The notes under the pieces were generated by a model. The model had not been told where the DNA came from and did no database searches. It was given only the letters and a program-made list of their open reading frames with translations. The position numbers and the translations under genes were made by a program. This document shows positions 1-11,715 of a DNA stretch of 64,000 nucleotides, one piece after another. Source of the stretch: Marchantia polymorpha subsp. ruderalis (lineage: Eukaryota > Streptophyta > Marchantiopsida > Marchantiales > Marchantiaceae); contig AP031351.1 of assembly GCA_037833965.1 (NCBI GenBank), positions 27,106,501 to 27,170,500 of the forward strand. The letters run 5' to 3'. Position 1 is the stretch's first letter. Each line of letters starts with the position of its first letter.

Positions 1-605
1 TTGTTGCTCATTACATAATTTTACTAATGGTTGTGAAATTAGATTTACGTAACAAGTGTATACAACATCAAAGCAATATTATCATTCTTCTACATATTCC
101 ATTTAAAAAAAATTCATTATTAAAAATCAGAAGTTTAATAAATTGAATATATATATTTTTCAATTTATTACAATTTGAAATGTTATATATGTAACAAAAA
201 ATTGTCAAATATGTGTTTCATCTCTACAATAAATCGTTTGGTTGTTTACAAAAAAAATCTATCCACATAGAATTTTTCCACATGAAGTAATAAATGATTG
301 AAATATATATTTGATTAAAAAGACACATTTGTTTTATGTGAATTCAACTTTAAATTTGTAGAATATTAGTAGATGTAAATTAAACTCTTAGTTACTTTTG
401 TTGATTCAAACATTATTGATTGGTTTGCTATAGTATTACTTCATAATAAAACCCATCAAAACTTTTAAAATGACAAATTTAATTTTTGATTTAGCAATAT
501 TTTGGTTTTATGGTAAACAAATCAAACCATTCATGTAACTATTTATATCTGTTTATTTTAAATGCATAACATAATGCATATGCAACACAACATGAATCTT
601 GAGTA
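1..605. other. AT-rich intergenic DNA
   Basis: Very AT-rich sequence with no convincing coding frame, RNA gene or transposon motif. It ends at the target site of the Copia-1 insertion; the last bases before the LTR (GAGTA) nearly match the bases after the other LTR (AAGTA). Confidence 0.7.
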
Positions 606-857
606 TGTTGAGGTTAACTCCGGTTAAGGAGTAACCTCAGGCTCTAGCTATTTATAGTTATGTGTGTCGGTGGCTTTGGGTATAAATATACCCCCAAAGC
701 CAAGGCTTCTTTGAGGAGCTGAAGTATTGTGTATTCACTTGTCAGTAAAATTGCTAAGTGTTCTAGCCGTGGACGTAGCCCTCGAGGGTGAACCACATTA
801 TATGAGTGCCCTGTGTCTTCGTACTTGACTTGAATGATTCTTGGTTTTACGTCTACA
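606..857 (+). repeat. Copia-1 5' LTR
   Basis: TG...CA-bounded terminal repeat matching 7076-7326. A TATA-like core (TATAAATA, 681-688) lies inside an inverted repeat with arms 672-684 and 687-701. The 3' part has GTGGACGTAGC followed by AGGGTGAACCAC, a motif resembling the conserved U5 region of plant Ty1/copia LTRs. Confidence 0.92.
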
Positions 858-859
858 AA

Positions 860-870
860 TGGCATCAGAG
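860..870 (+). other. Copia-1 primer-binding site
   Basis: TGGCATCAGAG lies two bases after the LTR end. It is one base away from TGGTATCAGAG, the usual plant copia site complementary to the 3' end of initiator methionine tRNA. Confidence 0.8.
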
Positions 871-1060
871 TCAGTTTTAGCTTCGGATATATAATGAGTT
901 TGTGTGCTGAAGGTTTTCTTAGTGACAGTTTTTAGCTGACGGTTTTCTCACGAACAATTTGTGTGTTGAAGGTTTTTCTTTGTGACAGTTTTTAGCTGAC
1001 GGTTTTCTTAATGACAGTTTTCACCTGACGGTTTTCTCACGAATAGTTTGTGTGCTGAAG

Positions 1061-1580
1061 GTTTTTCTTTGTGACAGTTTCAGCTGACGTTTTTTCTCAC
1101 TGACAATCTGGATGACAGTTTCCATAGTGATAGGTTACACTTTAGTGATGGTTATTTGAGATGATTTTGAGTTTCTAACGCTCCTGATATTTTATGACGG
1201 TTGTGAAATTTCTTTGAGTTTGAAGTTTTCTCGAAGTTTACCCTTTCTCAAAGATTTCTCGTCAGATTCAGAAGTTTTCAGTTTCGTTTTCTTGAAGTTT
1301 TTCTCGAAGTTTCAGTAACGTTTTTTCTTTGTGACAGTTTCAGCTGACGTTTTTTCTCACTGACAATCTGGATGACAGTTTCCATAGTGATAGGTTACAC
1401 TTTAGTGATGGTTATTTGAGATGATTTTGAGTTTCTAACGCTCCTGATATTTTATGACGGTTGTGAAATTTCTTTGAGTTTGAAGTTTTCTCGAAGTTTA
1501 CCCTTTCTCAAAGATTTCTCGTCAGATTCAGAAGTTTTCAGTTTCGTTTTCTTGAAGTTTTTCTCGAAGTTTCAGTAACG
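1061..1580 (+). repeat. 260-bp tandem duplication in Copia-1 leader
   Basis: Two almost identical 260-bp units (about 1061-1320 and 1321-1580). For example GTGACAGTTTCAGCTGACG recurs at 1071 and 1331. The flanks contain many shorter degenerate copies of GACAGTTT, AGCTGACGGTTTTCTC and TTTTCTCGAAGTTT. Confidence 0.9.
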
Positions 1581-1592
1581 TTTTCTCGAAGT

Positions 1593-1954
1593 TTCAATAA
1601 CGTTTTCTCGAAGTTTCAGTTTCCTTTTCAGTATTCAGATTAGGGTTCCCTTAAGGGCCAACGAGCGGCTGCCACCCCTGTGACTAGGGTTTCGTCAGGC
1701 CGTCTCCACCCCCTACGCTCCTGCGCGAACAGGGAACTTCGCGAGCGGCGCGGGTCACCATCTGCGCGGCGGATTCAATAACGTTTTCTCGAAGTTTCAG
1801 TTTCCTTTTCAGTATTCAGATTAGGGTTCCCTTAAGGGCCAACGAGCGGCTGCCACCCCTGTGACTAGGGTTTCGTCAGGCCGTCTCCACCCCCTACGCT
1901 CCTGCGCGAACAGGGAACTTCGCGAGCGGCGCGGGTCACCATCTGCGCGGCGGA
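1593..1954 (+). repeat. 181-bp tandem duplication in Copia-1 leader
   Basis: Two near-identical copies of a unit that passes from AT-rich TTCAATAACG into a GC-rich block (GGGCCAACGAGCGGCTGCC, later CGCGAGCGGCGCGGGTCACC). The period is 181 bp, taking 1593 and 1774 as equivalent positions. Confidence 0.88.
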
Positions 1955-1995
1955 GTCAGCACTTCCCGAGCGGCGTGCGCAGGCACGTCTCGGGT

Positions 1996-2113
1996 GGGAG
2001 TCGGAAGGCGGGGGCACTTCGCGGATGGGGGCCAGGCGGCGCTGGTCATCATCTGGGAGTCGGAAGGCGGGGGCACTTCGCGGACGGGGGCCAGGCGGCG
2101 CAGGTCATCATCT
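1996..2113 (+). repeat. 59-bp GC-rich tandem repeat
   Basis: Two copies of a unit starting GGGAGTCGGAAGGCGGGGG, at 1996 and 2055, with very few differences. It continues the series of nested tandem duplications in this leader. Confidence 0.88.
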
Positions 2114-2127
2114 GCGCGAGAACACGC

Positions 2128-2204
2128 TCCGGGAGGGACTCGAACCCACGACCTCTTGCTTGCGAGCGCGAAGCATTAACCACTGAGCTACTGCTGTGGA
2201 CGTG
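2128..2204 (-). pseudogene. tRNA-derived sequence with A and B boxes
   Basis: Read on the minus strand, TAGCTCAGTGG (2180-2190) fits the tRNA A box and D arm, and GGTTCGAGTCC (2137-2147) is a perfect B box and T loop, at normal tRNA spacing. The T stem has one mismatch, but the acceptor arms do not pair and the anticodon stem is poor. It is therefore a degenerate tRNA or the tRNA head of a SINE rather than a working tRNA gene. It lies antisense within the leader of Copia-1. Confidence 0.6.
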
Positions 2205-2509
2205 GTAAAACACACTTCTATTACTATAAGACTTGCGAGGCAAAAGGAATAGACTGTGCAGAGTTCCCTACGTAGTTGTAATTGGACGTGGTCAGCATCC
2301 TATTGAACGTAGTAGACGGCCACACGGTTAGGGTTATGCACCTTCATAGTTGGGCGTGGTCAGGGTTAGTTTGAGGTTGGACATGGTTGAAATTGAAAGA
2401 TGTCACTCTGAACATGGTCAGTTGTGGACGTAGTTAGCACCAAAAAAAAAGAAAAAAAAAGGTTTAGTTTGAAGTTTAGGGTACGCGCTCACGTGGTCGA
2501 TACATACGA

Positions 2510-2660
2510 GGTTAAAGCGCCAGCACTCGTAGTCGCGAGTGACGAATACAGTCGCGGGCGACGGTAGTCGCGGGTGACGGATCTTTTCAGTCGAGGGCGA
2601 CGGTGGTCACGGGCGACGGCAGTCGCGGGTGACAGATTTTTTCAGTCGCGGGTGACAGAC
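2510..2660 (+). repeat. Short repeats of GTCGCGGGTGACGG type
   Basis: About seven degenerate copies of a 14-25 bp unit (AGTCGCGGGTGACGG and AGTCGAGGGCGACGG variants), just upstream of gag. Reverse-complement versions (GTCGCCCGTGAC) occur at about 22340-22440 in the minus-strand Copia remnant, so the array is a family trait of these leaders. Confidence 0.75.
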
Positions 2661-2689
2661 GTACAGTGCATCTTGACCATTTTCAACAG

Positions 2690-3644
2690 CTGAAAATGCA
2701 TCCGAAGGACAAAATTGCCGTGACAACAGACGGTATCTCTAGTTTTCGTCAAACTAAGATGGCCTCGAAACAAGTTGCAGGAACATGGTACAACATTCTT
2801 CCTCTTGATGGCCGATCCGATTACTTGCTTTGAGAAAAGCAAGTGAAAGGCAAGTTGAGATCTATGGGTCTCGCTAATATGCTTAAAGACAAACCAATGC
2901 ACATTACCGACATTGATTGGAAGGATTCACAAGAGCAAGCAGTCTACATTGTGATGGGTTATCTCGATCCTTCGATTATGAAGCAAGTTGATGAGTATCC
3001 TAAGGTTACACAGCTTTTTGATGCCTTACAGAGACGGTTTCATGTCCCATGTGATGAATACCTACATGAGGCTATTGAATTTCAGGATGAGGCCGGGCTC
3101 GAGAATTCAAGATCACATTCACTCCTATGGAGATTTGTTGGTAGATCTTCAAAGTATGGAAGAGTAGCTTTCTGACATTGAGAAAGCTATGCATCTACTT
3201 CACTCATTGCTTTCCTCCTATCAGACACTATCAAAGATTCTATTTCATCGTGATAACAAGGCTGTAACTTACAACGAGGTTGTAAGTGCTCTTCTGGCAA
3301 ACGCGGTGGAACAGGAGATGTTGTCATTCTCTCGCCCATTCACTTCAAGTACTGCACTTACTGTGATCAGGGGTCAGACGCAACCATCGGGTCAGGACGA
3401 TCTGCAGCGTACAGGGTTCAAGCGGCAGAGATCAAGATCCCCTGAGCGTAGGAGAGTTCATTTTCAGGTTCCATCCTCTAACAAGAGGAACTTGAAGAAC
3501 TTTGTGTGTTGGAGATGTGGCAAGAATGGCCATATCAAGAAGGACTGTCGGATGCAACTCAGAGATGCGAATCCTCCTCAAGTGGCGAATGTTGCGGAGC
3601 ATCTTCACTCTAAAGAGGAAGACGTGTTTACCGACGGTCTATGA
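2690..3644 (+). pseudogene. Copia-1 gag (broken)
   Basis: Homologous to the gag of Copia-2 and Copia-4 here: the start shares the GRSDYLL-type motif and then KQVDEY, LFDALQRRFH and the HLLHSLLSSYQTLSKIL segment. A CCHC zinc knuckle (CWRCGKNGHIKKDC, about 3508-3549) marks the nucleocapsid end. An in-frame stop follows DYLL near 2833, and a frameshift lies between about 3095 and 3190. This protein would package element RNA in cytoplasmic particles; the reading frame is no longer intact. Confidence 0.85.
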
Positions 3645-4902
3645 TGCCAGACGTATGCCCTCTGTAGTTCACCAACAGTTCTTGGTGATGTATGGATTTC
3701 GGATAGTGCTTCTTCTTATCACATTTGCTACATTAGAGAGTTCTTCTATACTTTCTCAACATCAAACGGGTCTATTCTTATGGAAAATGACCAACCTTGT
3801 AAGATTGAGGGTGTTGGATCTGTTAAAATTCGCATGTTTGATAGTGTAAATTGAACACTGACACACGTTAGATTTATACCTAATATGAGATAGACCTTCA
3901 TCTCTCTTGGAGTGTTAGACTCACACGGCTTGGAGTGGAGCTCTAGGCATGGAGTGTTGGATGTCAAATGTAGTGATAAGAATGTTATACTTAAGGGTCA
4001 TAAGCACAATAATCTGTACTTATTAGAGCGCACCACAATTTGTGGAGAAGTCAACTTTATCGGATCTCGCAGAGAGATATCTCATTTATGGCATTCCAGA
4101 CTAGGTCATATGAGTGATAGGTACTTTTCTCTTCTTCATGACAGGAAAGTGTTACCGGATTTGGATACACTTGACTTTGCATTTTGTGAACACTGCATCA
4201 TGGGAAAACAATATAGGCGAGCTTTTAGTTTTGGAACTCATAATTCCAAGGAGATACTGGAGTATGTACATAGTGACGTATGGGATCCATCTTCTACTGC
4301 CTCACTCTAAGGAAAGCTCTACTATGTTTCTTTTATAGATGATTACTCTAGGTATGTGTGGGTATATTTTTTTACTTACCCACAAGTCTGAGGTCTTTTC
4401 AACCTTCAAAACTTGGCGCATTCAAGTTGAGAATCAGACTGGCAATAGGGTAAAATATTTACGATAAGATAATGGCGGCGAATATACTTCTGAGGAGTTT
4501 CAGAGGTATAGTTCAGAGGAGGGAATTACTCGTCACTTTACGAGAGTTTACACTCCCTAACAAAATGCTATTTCTAAAAGACTCAACAGAATAGTGTTGG
4601 AAAAGGTGCGGAGTATGCTAAGTGAATCTGGTTTACCAGGAGAGTTTTGGGCCAAAGCCGTCAACACCGTAGTTTATTTGGAAAACCTCTCTCCTTCTAG
4701 TGCAATCCAATTTTCCACACCGTTTGAACTCATGCATAGACGGATGGCGGATTACAGCTGCTTGAACGTTTTTGGCTGTACTGGTTATCCTCTTACGCCA
4801 AAGGAGCACAGAACTAAGTCAGATCATACGTCTAAGAATTGTCGTTTTCTTGGATATGCTAGTGGTGTGAAAGGTTACAGGCTATGGGATCCACTAGCAT
4901 AG
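3645..4902 (+). pseudogene. Copia-1 integrase region (broken)
   Basis: Contains the GAG-pre-integrase segment (LWHSRLGHMSDRYFSLLHD, then FCEHCIMGKQ, the His/Cys zinc-binding motif) at about 4090-4210, the start of the catalytic core (HSDVWDP, about 4270-4290), the FIDDYSRYVWVYF strand, the NGGEYTSEEF strand, and the C-terminal copia segment ending FLGYASGVKGYRLWDPLA near 4902. Frameshifts and stops (for example near 4310 and 4468) split it into at least four pieces. The protease region upstream is likewise fragmented. Confidence 0.85.
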
Positions 4903-6884
4903 GATCACGTAAGGTGATTGTCAGTCTAGATGTTTCTTTCAATGAGCTTGGCTTATTGAAAGAGGGGGAGAATTCTAAGATTACTCGTATTGACAAGGAA
5001 AAATCTCTAGTCATGGATATCACTGTGAGAGAGTTTGATCATTATATCACTAACGATCTGTCACAAGAAGAAGCACCGGTTCATCAAAAACATGAGGAAC
5101 TTGAGCGAATTATCATTGATGTGCATATTGCAATAGTTTCAAACAACAGAGATCAACCTGAAACGTCTACTAGGAGATCACATCGTGCTAGTAGGGCTCC
5201 TGAAAGGTTTGGTGTGTGGGCAAATTCATCCATTCTAGAAGATTGTGACTTTGATATCAAAGATAGGGATGGTATAGCGTTGATTTTGGAAGAAGTTGAA
5301 CCTTCTTCATACAGAGAAGCTCAAGCTTCGGTCAATAAGCTTGAGTGGAATAGTGCTATGGAGCGGGAGATCGAATCCCTAATTGAAAATAACACTTGGG
5401 AGCTGGTTGAGTCTCCTACCAATCAAAGGATGATTGACTCCAAGTGGGTGTACAAGCTGAAAGATAATCCAGGAGGAGACGAGGCGAAAATCTTCAAAGC
5501 TAGGTTGGTGGCTAGAGGTTTCACCCAAGAGAAGGGCGTGGACTACAACAAAGTTTTCTCACTGGTAGCTAAGTATGCTACAATTCGTCTGGTATGTGCA
5601 CTGGCTGCGATCTTTGATCTTGTTAATGGTCAAATGGATGTGGTTACAGCTTTTCTCTATGGATATTTAGAGTAGGAGATCTACATGAGACAACCTGTTG
5701 GTTTTGAGGTCAAAGGCAAAGAAATGTTGGTTTGTAGATTATTGAAATCATTGTATGGATTGAAGCAAGCTCCTAGGCAGTGGAACACGCGATTTGATCA
5801 GTTCATGAAAGCACAAGGATTTTTTTGGAGTGTGTATGATCCTTGTGTTAACATGAAGAAGGTAAATGATGAGACGTTCAATCTCATCATTTTAGTACTC
5901 TATGTTGATGATATGTTCATATTGGCGAAAAACCAATCCAATGTTGATGAATGCAAGAGTTACTTGAAGTATGCATTTAATATGAAGGATATGGGGGAGT
6001 CAAAGAGAATATTATGCATGGAGATACATAGAGATCATGAGCAGAAGAAACTATGGTTGAGTCAATGCAAGTATGTTCGTCGTATACTTGACATGTTCAA
6101 CATGATGGATTCCAGAGGAGTATAGACTCCTTTGGCAGCACATTTCAAACTCTTTGCAGCTCAATGTCTTACGGATGCGGTGGAGAAAGGAAATATGTCA
6201 TGTGTTCTCTATGAACAAGCTGTAGGCAACCTCATGTATTTGATGGTGTGCACTAGGCCGGACATTGCTTTTGCGATGGGCAAGGTGAGCAGGTATATGT
6301 CAAATCCAGGGAAAGTTCACTAGGAAGCAGTGAAATGGATTTTGAGATATTTGAAGAGTTCTCTGGATTATGGCTTATTGTTTCATGGTCTATTAGACAA
6401 TGCCAAATCCTTGTTTGGTTACGTTGATGCTGACTACGGACAAGATCGAGATAAAAGGAGATCTACAACTCGGTATGTATTTACACTTGGCGATGGAAGC
6501 ATTAGTTGAAGGTCTACCTTGCAGAAATGCGTAGCTCATTTAACAACGGAAGCTGAATATGTGACAGCAGCAGAAGCGGCAAAGGAAGCTATTTGGTTGG
6601 ATAGGCTTATCATGGAAATGGGATTGAAGCACGGCGTGGTTAATCTTCATAGTGATAGCCATAGCATTTTACATTTGGCCGCGAACCAGGTCATGGGTAG
6701 CAGAGTGAAGCACATTGACATCAGGTATCATTTTATCAGACAAGCAGTGTCTGATAAAACGATTGAGCTAGTCAAGATCGACGGTAAACTCAATGCAGCT
6801 GATGCTTTAACCAAAGTTATTCCATTTGAGAGTTTCAGGCGACACTGTGCTACCATGCAAGTTGTGCATGGGGAGCATATGTAA
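4884..6884 (+). pseudogene. Copia-1 reverse transcriptase and RNase H (broken)
   Basis: Copia RT hallmarks in order: EWNSAMEREIESL, the NTWELV strand, KWVYKLK, ARLVARGFTQEKGVDY, MDVVTAFLYG, SLYGLKQAPRQW, and the catalytic YVDDM (about 5900-5914). The RNase H end has TTEAEYVTAAEAAKEAIWL and KHIDIRYHFIRQAV, with ADALTKVIP just before the final stop. Stops occur after GYLE (5673), after SRGV (6123), after PGKVH (6321) and near 6507, so several point lesions block full translation, but the region is long and well preserved. Confidence 0.9.
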
Positions 6885-7075
6885 ACTTTGCTAGCATAGT
6901 AACTCTATTTACCTATTTATGTTATTACTCTATCCTGTTATGGCTACGGTCTAGTTCTAGTTAACTCTCGTATAAAGAGAGTCCTTGTGATAGGCTTCTG
7001 TCTATAACTTCCCGTTGAGTAATAATATAGGTTTTCAGAGGTTATTGTTTCCTTAACACGAGTTAAATGGGAGAT

Positions 7076-7326
7076 TGTTGAGGTTAACTCCAGTTACGGA
7101 GTAACCACAGGCTCTAGCTATTTATAGTTATGTGTGTCGCTGGCTTTGGGTTAAATATACCCCCAAAGCCAAGGCTTCTCAGAGGAGCTTAAGTATTGTG
7201 TATTCACTTGTCAGTAAACCTGCTCAGTGTTCTAGCCGTGAACGTAGCCCTCAAGGGTGAATCACGTTATATGAGTGTCTTGTGTCTTCGTACTTGGCTT
7301 GAATGATTCTTGATTTTACGTTTACA
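7076..7326 (+). repeat. Copia-1 3' LTR
   Basis: Same termini and U5 motif as the 5' LTR. The TATA-like core has decayed here (TTAAATATA in place of TATAAATATA). It is preceded by the purine-rich AAATGGGAGAT, the plus-strand priming site typical of copia elements. Confidence 0.92.
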
Positions 7327-7331
7327 AAGTA

Positions 7332-10300
7332 GAGTTGCTTCATAAATCTATGATGTTTCAACACACAGTTTGACTTAGACATTTTAGCTTGAGAGAGTGA
7401 AACTCTATGTTAGTATGAAAACAGTATGTAGTTTACAACAATGATTATTACATCAAGTTGTCCCAAATAGACAACATACCAAAAGATTTGCATTGGCAAT
7501 GCTCAAATAATGAAACTTGCAAAATGAATTGATGAGCCAAATAAAAAAAGAAAAAAATAAATTTCATCATAAATTAGACAAGCATACGAAGCATGCAAAT
7601 CTTCACATACATAAAATCATATTTTGATTCTATCATAATTATTGATGTTGATTTTAATATTAAAACCTGAATCAAGTATATCATATGATATTTGTGAGTT
7701 TGTACAATATATATATATATATATAGTATTTTTAGAGCAATGATGCTATACAAATAGTCTTTTTTCAAATTTGAAAATTGATGTCAAAGTTTTTGATTGG
7801 CATATTTTTTGTCAAAAATAAAAATGAGTACTTCAATTACACTACAAATTGCCATGTATGGTAAAAAAAATAATTCTTATGCAAGAAACATATAGATTGA
7901 AGTCAAAATATAAATATATTTGAACATATTGTGAGCACAACTTTTGTCTTTCAAATTAATAATAAATTTGTTAATTACAATATTTATAATATCAAATCAG
8001 AAAGTTATTTGTTGTAATTAGTTGATATTATCACATGATATATTTTTGAAAGTTAACATTTGCTTAAACTTATCAATAATTTATTTAAGAAATAAAATAA
8101 TACAATCAAATCAAACGCAATTTATCAAATTCCAAATCATAATATTGTTATGGACAAATATAGACAATTAATATAATAAGTGTATCATATAATTTTATGC
8201 AACTTGTATTAGAGCTAAAATGTGTTCATTCAATTGATATTGTAATGTGATTTATGTAGATCCATTCAAAAAAATGTTTTTTTTATTCTGATAAAATTTG
8301 AACTAATTATCTACAAAAAATTAGCATTTGAAATGAAGATATCAATAAAATTTTGCATTTGTAATCAACACACGAGTACAATTTTAAGATAAACTTGTAC
8401 ATATTTTTTGATGTGGCATGAACTTTTAATTTTATCATAATGGAATTTAATTTTACACTTGAAGTACTACTACTATTGAAGTTTTTTATCATCAAAAAAC
8501 ATAATGCATGACTTGCATGCATCAATCAACTAACAGTTAGTGAACTGTATTGATCATTATCTAGCAAAAAATATATTCTAAAAAAATTTCGTTAAGTTGT
8601 TGTTTGGCCAACAATATTAACGCAATTCTGTTATCGTTCTTTTAAAAATTGTATTTGATTTCATTTTTCTAAATTTATTATATAAATTTTTCATTTAAAT
8701 ATTTATATTTAAGAAAATATAATTGTGTACAAAAAATTGAATTCTTTTAAATTTCACAAATGTTTTCAATTTATTTGAACATATTTCTATATTTTGTTGA
8801 ATTATAATGTAAAAAATGTTTGTTGAACTCACCTAATCATACATAATTTCAACTTTTTGACTTTTTTAACAAACATATAACGTAACATACTATGATTCTT
8901 GTCATCATCTTATAGTATGTCTTTATTTTAATGTATGTCTTCTATTCTACTTTATAACTTTCAAATATTTTTTGACTTGTTACCCTTGTCATTTATGATT
9001 TACAACATGCATAAAGAAGTAAAAAATTTATTCTTCGTACGCACATAGTATCATATATATATATATATATATAAAACAAAACCGTAATTCCAAGAATCAC
9101 AACGACACACCCAAGGTAATCCAAGTCACAGCCGAAACAAGATGTACCGTGTTTCACCCTCATGAAGAACGCTACGTCCACCTAAAAACTCACGCATTAG
9201 AGTTTTACTAAGAAAGTGTTTTCTTGATACACAAACCCTGGGATATAAGAACCCTAGTGCCGACACCCTCTTTGTGTACTAATAGTTGTGAATTAATTTT
9301 TTAATTTTTATTTTAAAATACATGGAAATTGTGTGCACCGGTTTAAACATGCAATTATTGGAATAATCTGATATATTTTGTCGTCTGAAACATTTTTTTG
9401 GACTAAATATTTAATAATATTGATATTAATAATATTGATCAAGATATGTTTGTATACATTGAATCAAAATAGGTTGAATGAATGGTCTGTATTTTTTTCA
9501 CGCATCATAAAACTGAAATTTGTACTTAAAAAAATTCTGTTGGAAAATTAAAATAAAATTGTAGGTTTCTAATGATTCAATTCATACTTCTCATAAAGAA
9601 TTTTTTTTTATTATTTTGCAATCAATTTAAAATAAATTAAAACTTCAACTGCAAATTTGCTTGTTAGTGTATCATCAAAATTTATATATTGTCATAATTT
9701 GTGAAAATGAACAAAGCTTTACTGAAAATCTTTCTTTTTTTTTCATTTTATGTAATTTTTGTTGGAAGTGTACTGTGATTATTAATCTTGACTTAAATCT
9801 AAAACTTTCTTCTTTTTATTTTTTATATTCCATTATGATATAAGAATTATGATTTTAAAGATATAATGAATGAATCAGAAAACTAAAAAATCAGCACTGG
9901 AACCTAATTTTATTTACTGATAATATTTCCATATAGGAAAATTCATATTTTCATCTGTATTTGAAGAACATTGCATGTTATTTTAAATGATATTTTTATC
10001 AATATGAAATGAAATTTCAAAGTTTTATTTTCAGGTGTAATTTTTTTAATGTACTGACTGTATGTTTATAAATTTTGATCATTAAAATGGAATTTGTAGT
10101 ATTTTAAAATATTTCTTGACATGATGCGTATTTCTGGTAGTTGCAAAATTTATACATGTATTTTTGTATATAATTTTCCATGTCTTTGTTTGTATTTTTT
10201 ATTCTTTAAGAAATCTATGAAATTTGTAGAGACTATCAAATTGTTCATTTATTGAATATCAAAAGTCAAGATCACAAGCAACTATTTTCAAATTTATGTA

Positions 10301-11040
10301 TAAATCATTCTATTATTTTACTTTTTGAGATAAATGATTGTCTCAATCATTAAGAAATCAAACATGTCAAGATTGCTAGATGATTATAATGATGATTTTG
10401 AAGTGTACATAAATTCAGGTTGTACCGAAACATTACTACTTGTTATGATTTTAGTCAACATTGCAAATTTGTCATTTGAATGAAAATTATATGAATCAGA
10501 TTTATTGTTAAATTGTAAAGTTTAGTACACATGCTTTACGATTGATGGATGCATCTCAGTGCATCAAAATCATATTGCACATTCTTTACAATACGGATTG
10601 GTTCTCAACAATTAAAGTACACTTGATATGGATTTAATTTCTTTATATTTCACAATTCTATCCATTCATGGTTACTTATTCGCCCTACACACAACTAACG
10701 CGATGATTTCGGTTTTAAGAATTTTACAGGGTCATGTGCTAAAATCCATACAAATGTATGTAAGTATAATTTCTCCAGATGTATGCATCAACACGCAAAA
10801 TTTACCATCAACGATGATAGAGGTTTGTCAGAAACATAAACGTAAAGCTCACACAAAAAGTTATGATTTAAGGTGGATGAGTATCCTCATCCTGGGGACA
10901 GAATCCGCTGCCTTTTGAGCATGATCGGCATTTTTTAAGGAGATCTGAGTGTCAGTGGAAGTATTGTAAGTGGATTTTCTACCCGCACGTGTTTACTTCC
11001 AAAACCACTTTACGTCGGCAGAGCCAGCCAGTATTTAGCC
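7332..11040. other. AT-rich intergenic DNA
   Basis: About 3.7 kb of very AT-rich DNA with no credible gene. It contains TA microsatellites (about 7711-7725 and 9053-9072) and one LTR-like fragment (listed separately). The composition matches the decayed transposon desert at 56-60 kb, so much of it is probably transposon sequence past recognition; that is inference. Confidence 0.6.
9076..9262 (-). repeat. Copia-type LTR fragment
   Basis: On the + strand the order is CCAAGAATCA...GTTTCACCCTCATGAAGAACGCTACGTCCAC. This is the reverse complement of the U5 signature seen in the intact Copia LTRs here (GTGGACGTAGC...AGGGTGAACC). The rest does not align by eye with either family, so it is a divergent or partial LTR with unclear limits. 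Confidence 0.5.
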
Positions 11041-11715
11041 CGAATTGCTGCCTAGTATGAATGGACGAATATCGACAGGTAAAGCCAAAATTCGAGCTTA
11101 CACTAACTGGAAACCACATCATTGCGCCAAGTATCGAGCATCGCCGCTCGAGCCTCAATATTCTCACCACAACCCAAACGAGGAGTTTCAAGATGACCGA
11201 GATCAGGCCCGAGGGATGCAGGATCCTTACAGGAGAGAACTCCGGGAATGGATATTACTGGCGTAAGACAGGGCGGTAGTTATATCGGAGGTCGTGACGG
11301 CAAAAGGTGGCCTTTTGTCGGCCGCAGTCAAAGTCGGGGAAATACAAGCGAATGATTCGAATCTACTGGATGCGCGAGAGCGGTAGATTCGGACCAGCAG
11401 TACGAAAGAAAGAAAGAAAGCGGAGGTCGAGAAAAGCACCGACTGCCGTGCCCGTGCGGAAAAAGGGAGCCCACGGGCTTATCTAAGGTGAGAACGGCGC
11501 AGCAAATGATCAGCAAAATATGACAGAATCACCTGATTGGGCTGTGCTGCTCCACCACGGTTTCGCGGCTCTGGAGCGAATGGCCCCGGTTGACAGCACG
11601 AGGAGCTTAAAGGGATCGAGTCCGCGCGGGAGCAGGGAATTTCGCGATTATCCTCCGGCTCCGGAGCGGATGAGTCATGCTCCAGTGGTGATCGCATTCC
11701 AGTTTTCGCACTGGA
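11041..11715 (+). other. Upstream region and probable 5' UTR of FZL
   Basis: Composition changes here from AT-rich to mixed, marking entry into the gene island. It includes a (GAAA)4 run near 11405-11420. No clear TATA box was identified. Open frames on both strands here lack recognisable motifs and are treated as chance. Confidence 0.4.

Larger units (their letters stand above)
606..7326 (+). mobile_element. Copia-1: decayed Ty1/copia LTR retrotransposon
   Basis: Complete structure: 252-bp 5' LTR, a methionine-tRNA-type primer-binding site, a long leader, gag, integrase, reverse transcriptase, RNase H, a purine-rich tract ending in GGGAGAT, and a 251-bp 3' LTR. Both LTRs start TGTTGAGG and end TTTACA or TCTACA. 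Flanks GAGTA and AAGTA are a 5-bp target duplication with one change. By eye the LTRs differ at about 20 positions (roughly 8 percent), so the insertion is not recent. The domain order gag-integrase-RT-RNase H is diagnostic of copia. Several stops and frameshifts make it non-autonomous. The leader of about 1.8 kb is unusually long and GC-rich, with tandem duplications and a tRNA-like sequence. Confidence 0.93.

Noticed and set aside
2128..2204. Functional tRNA gene
   Set aside because: The A and B boxes fit, but the acceptor stem does not pair and the anticodon stem is weak, so it was called a tRNA-derived pseudogene.
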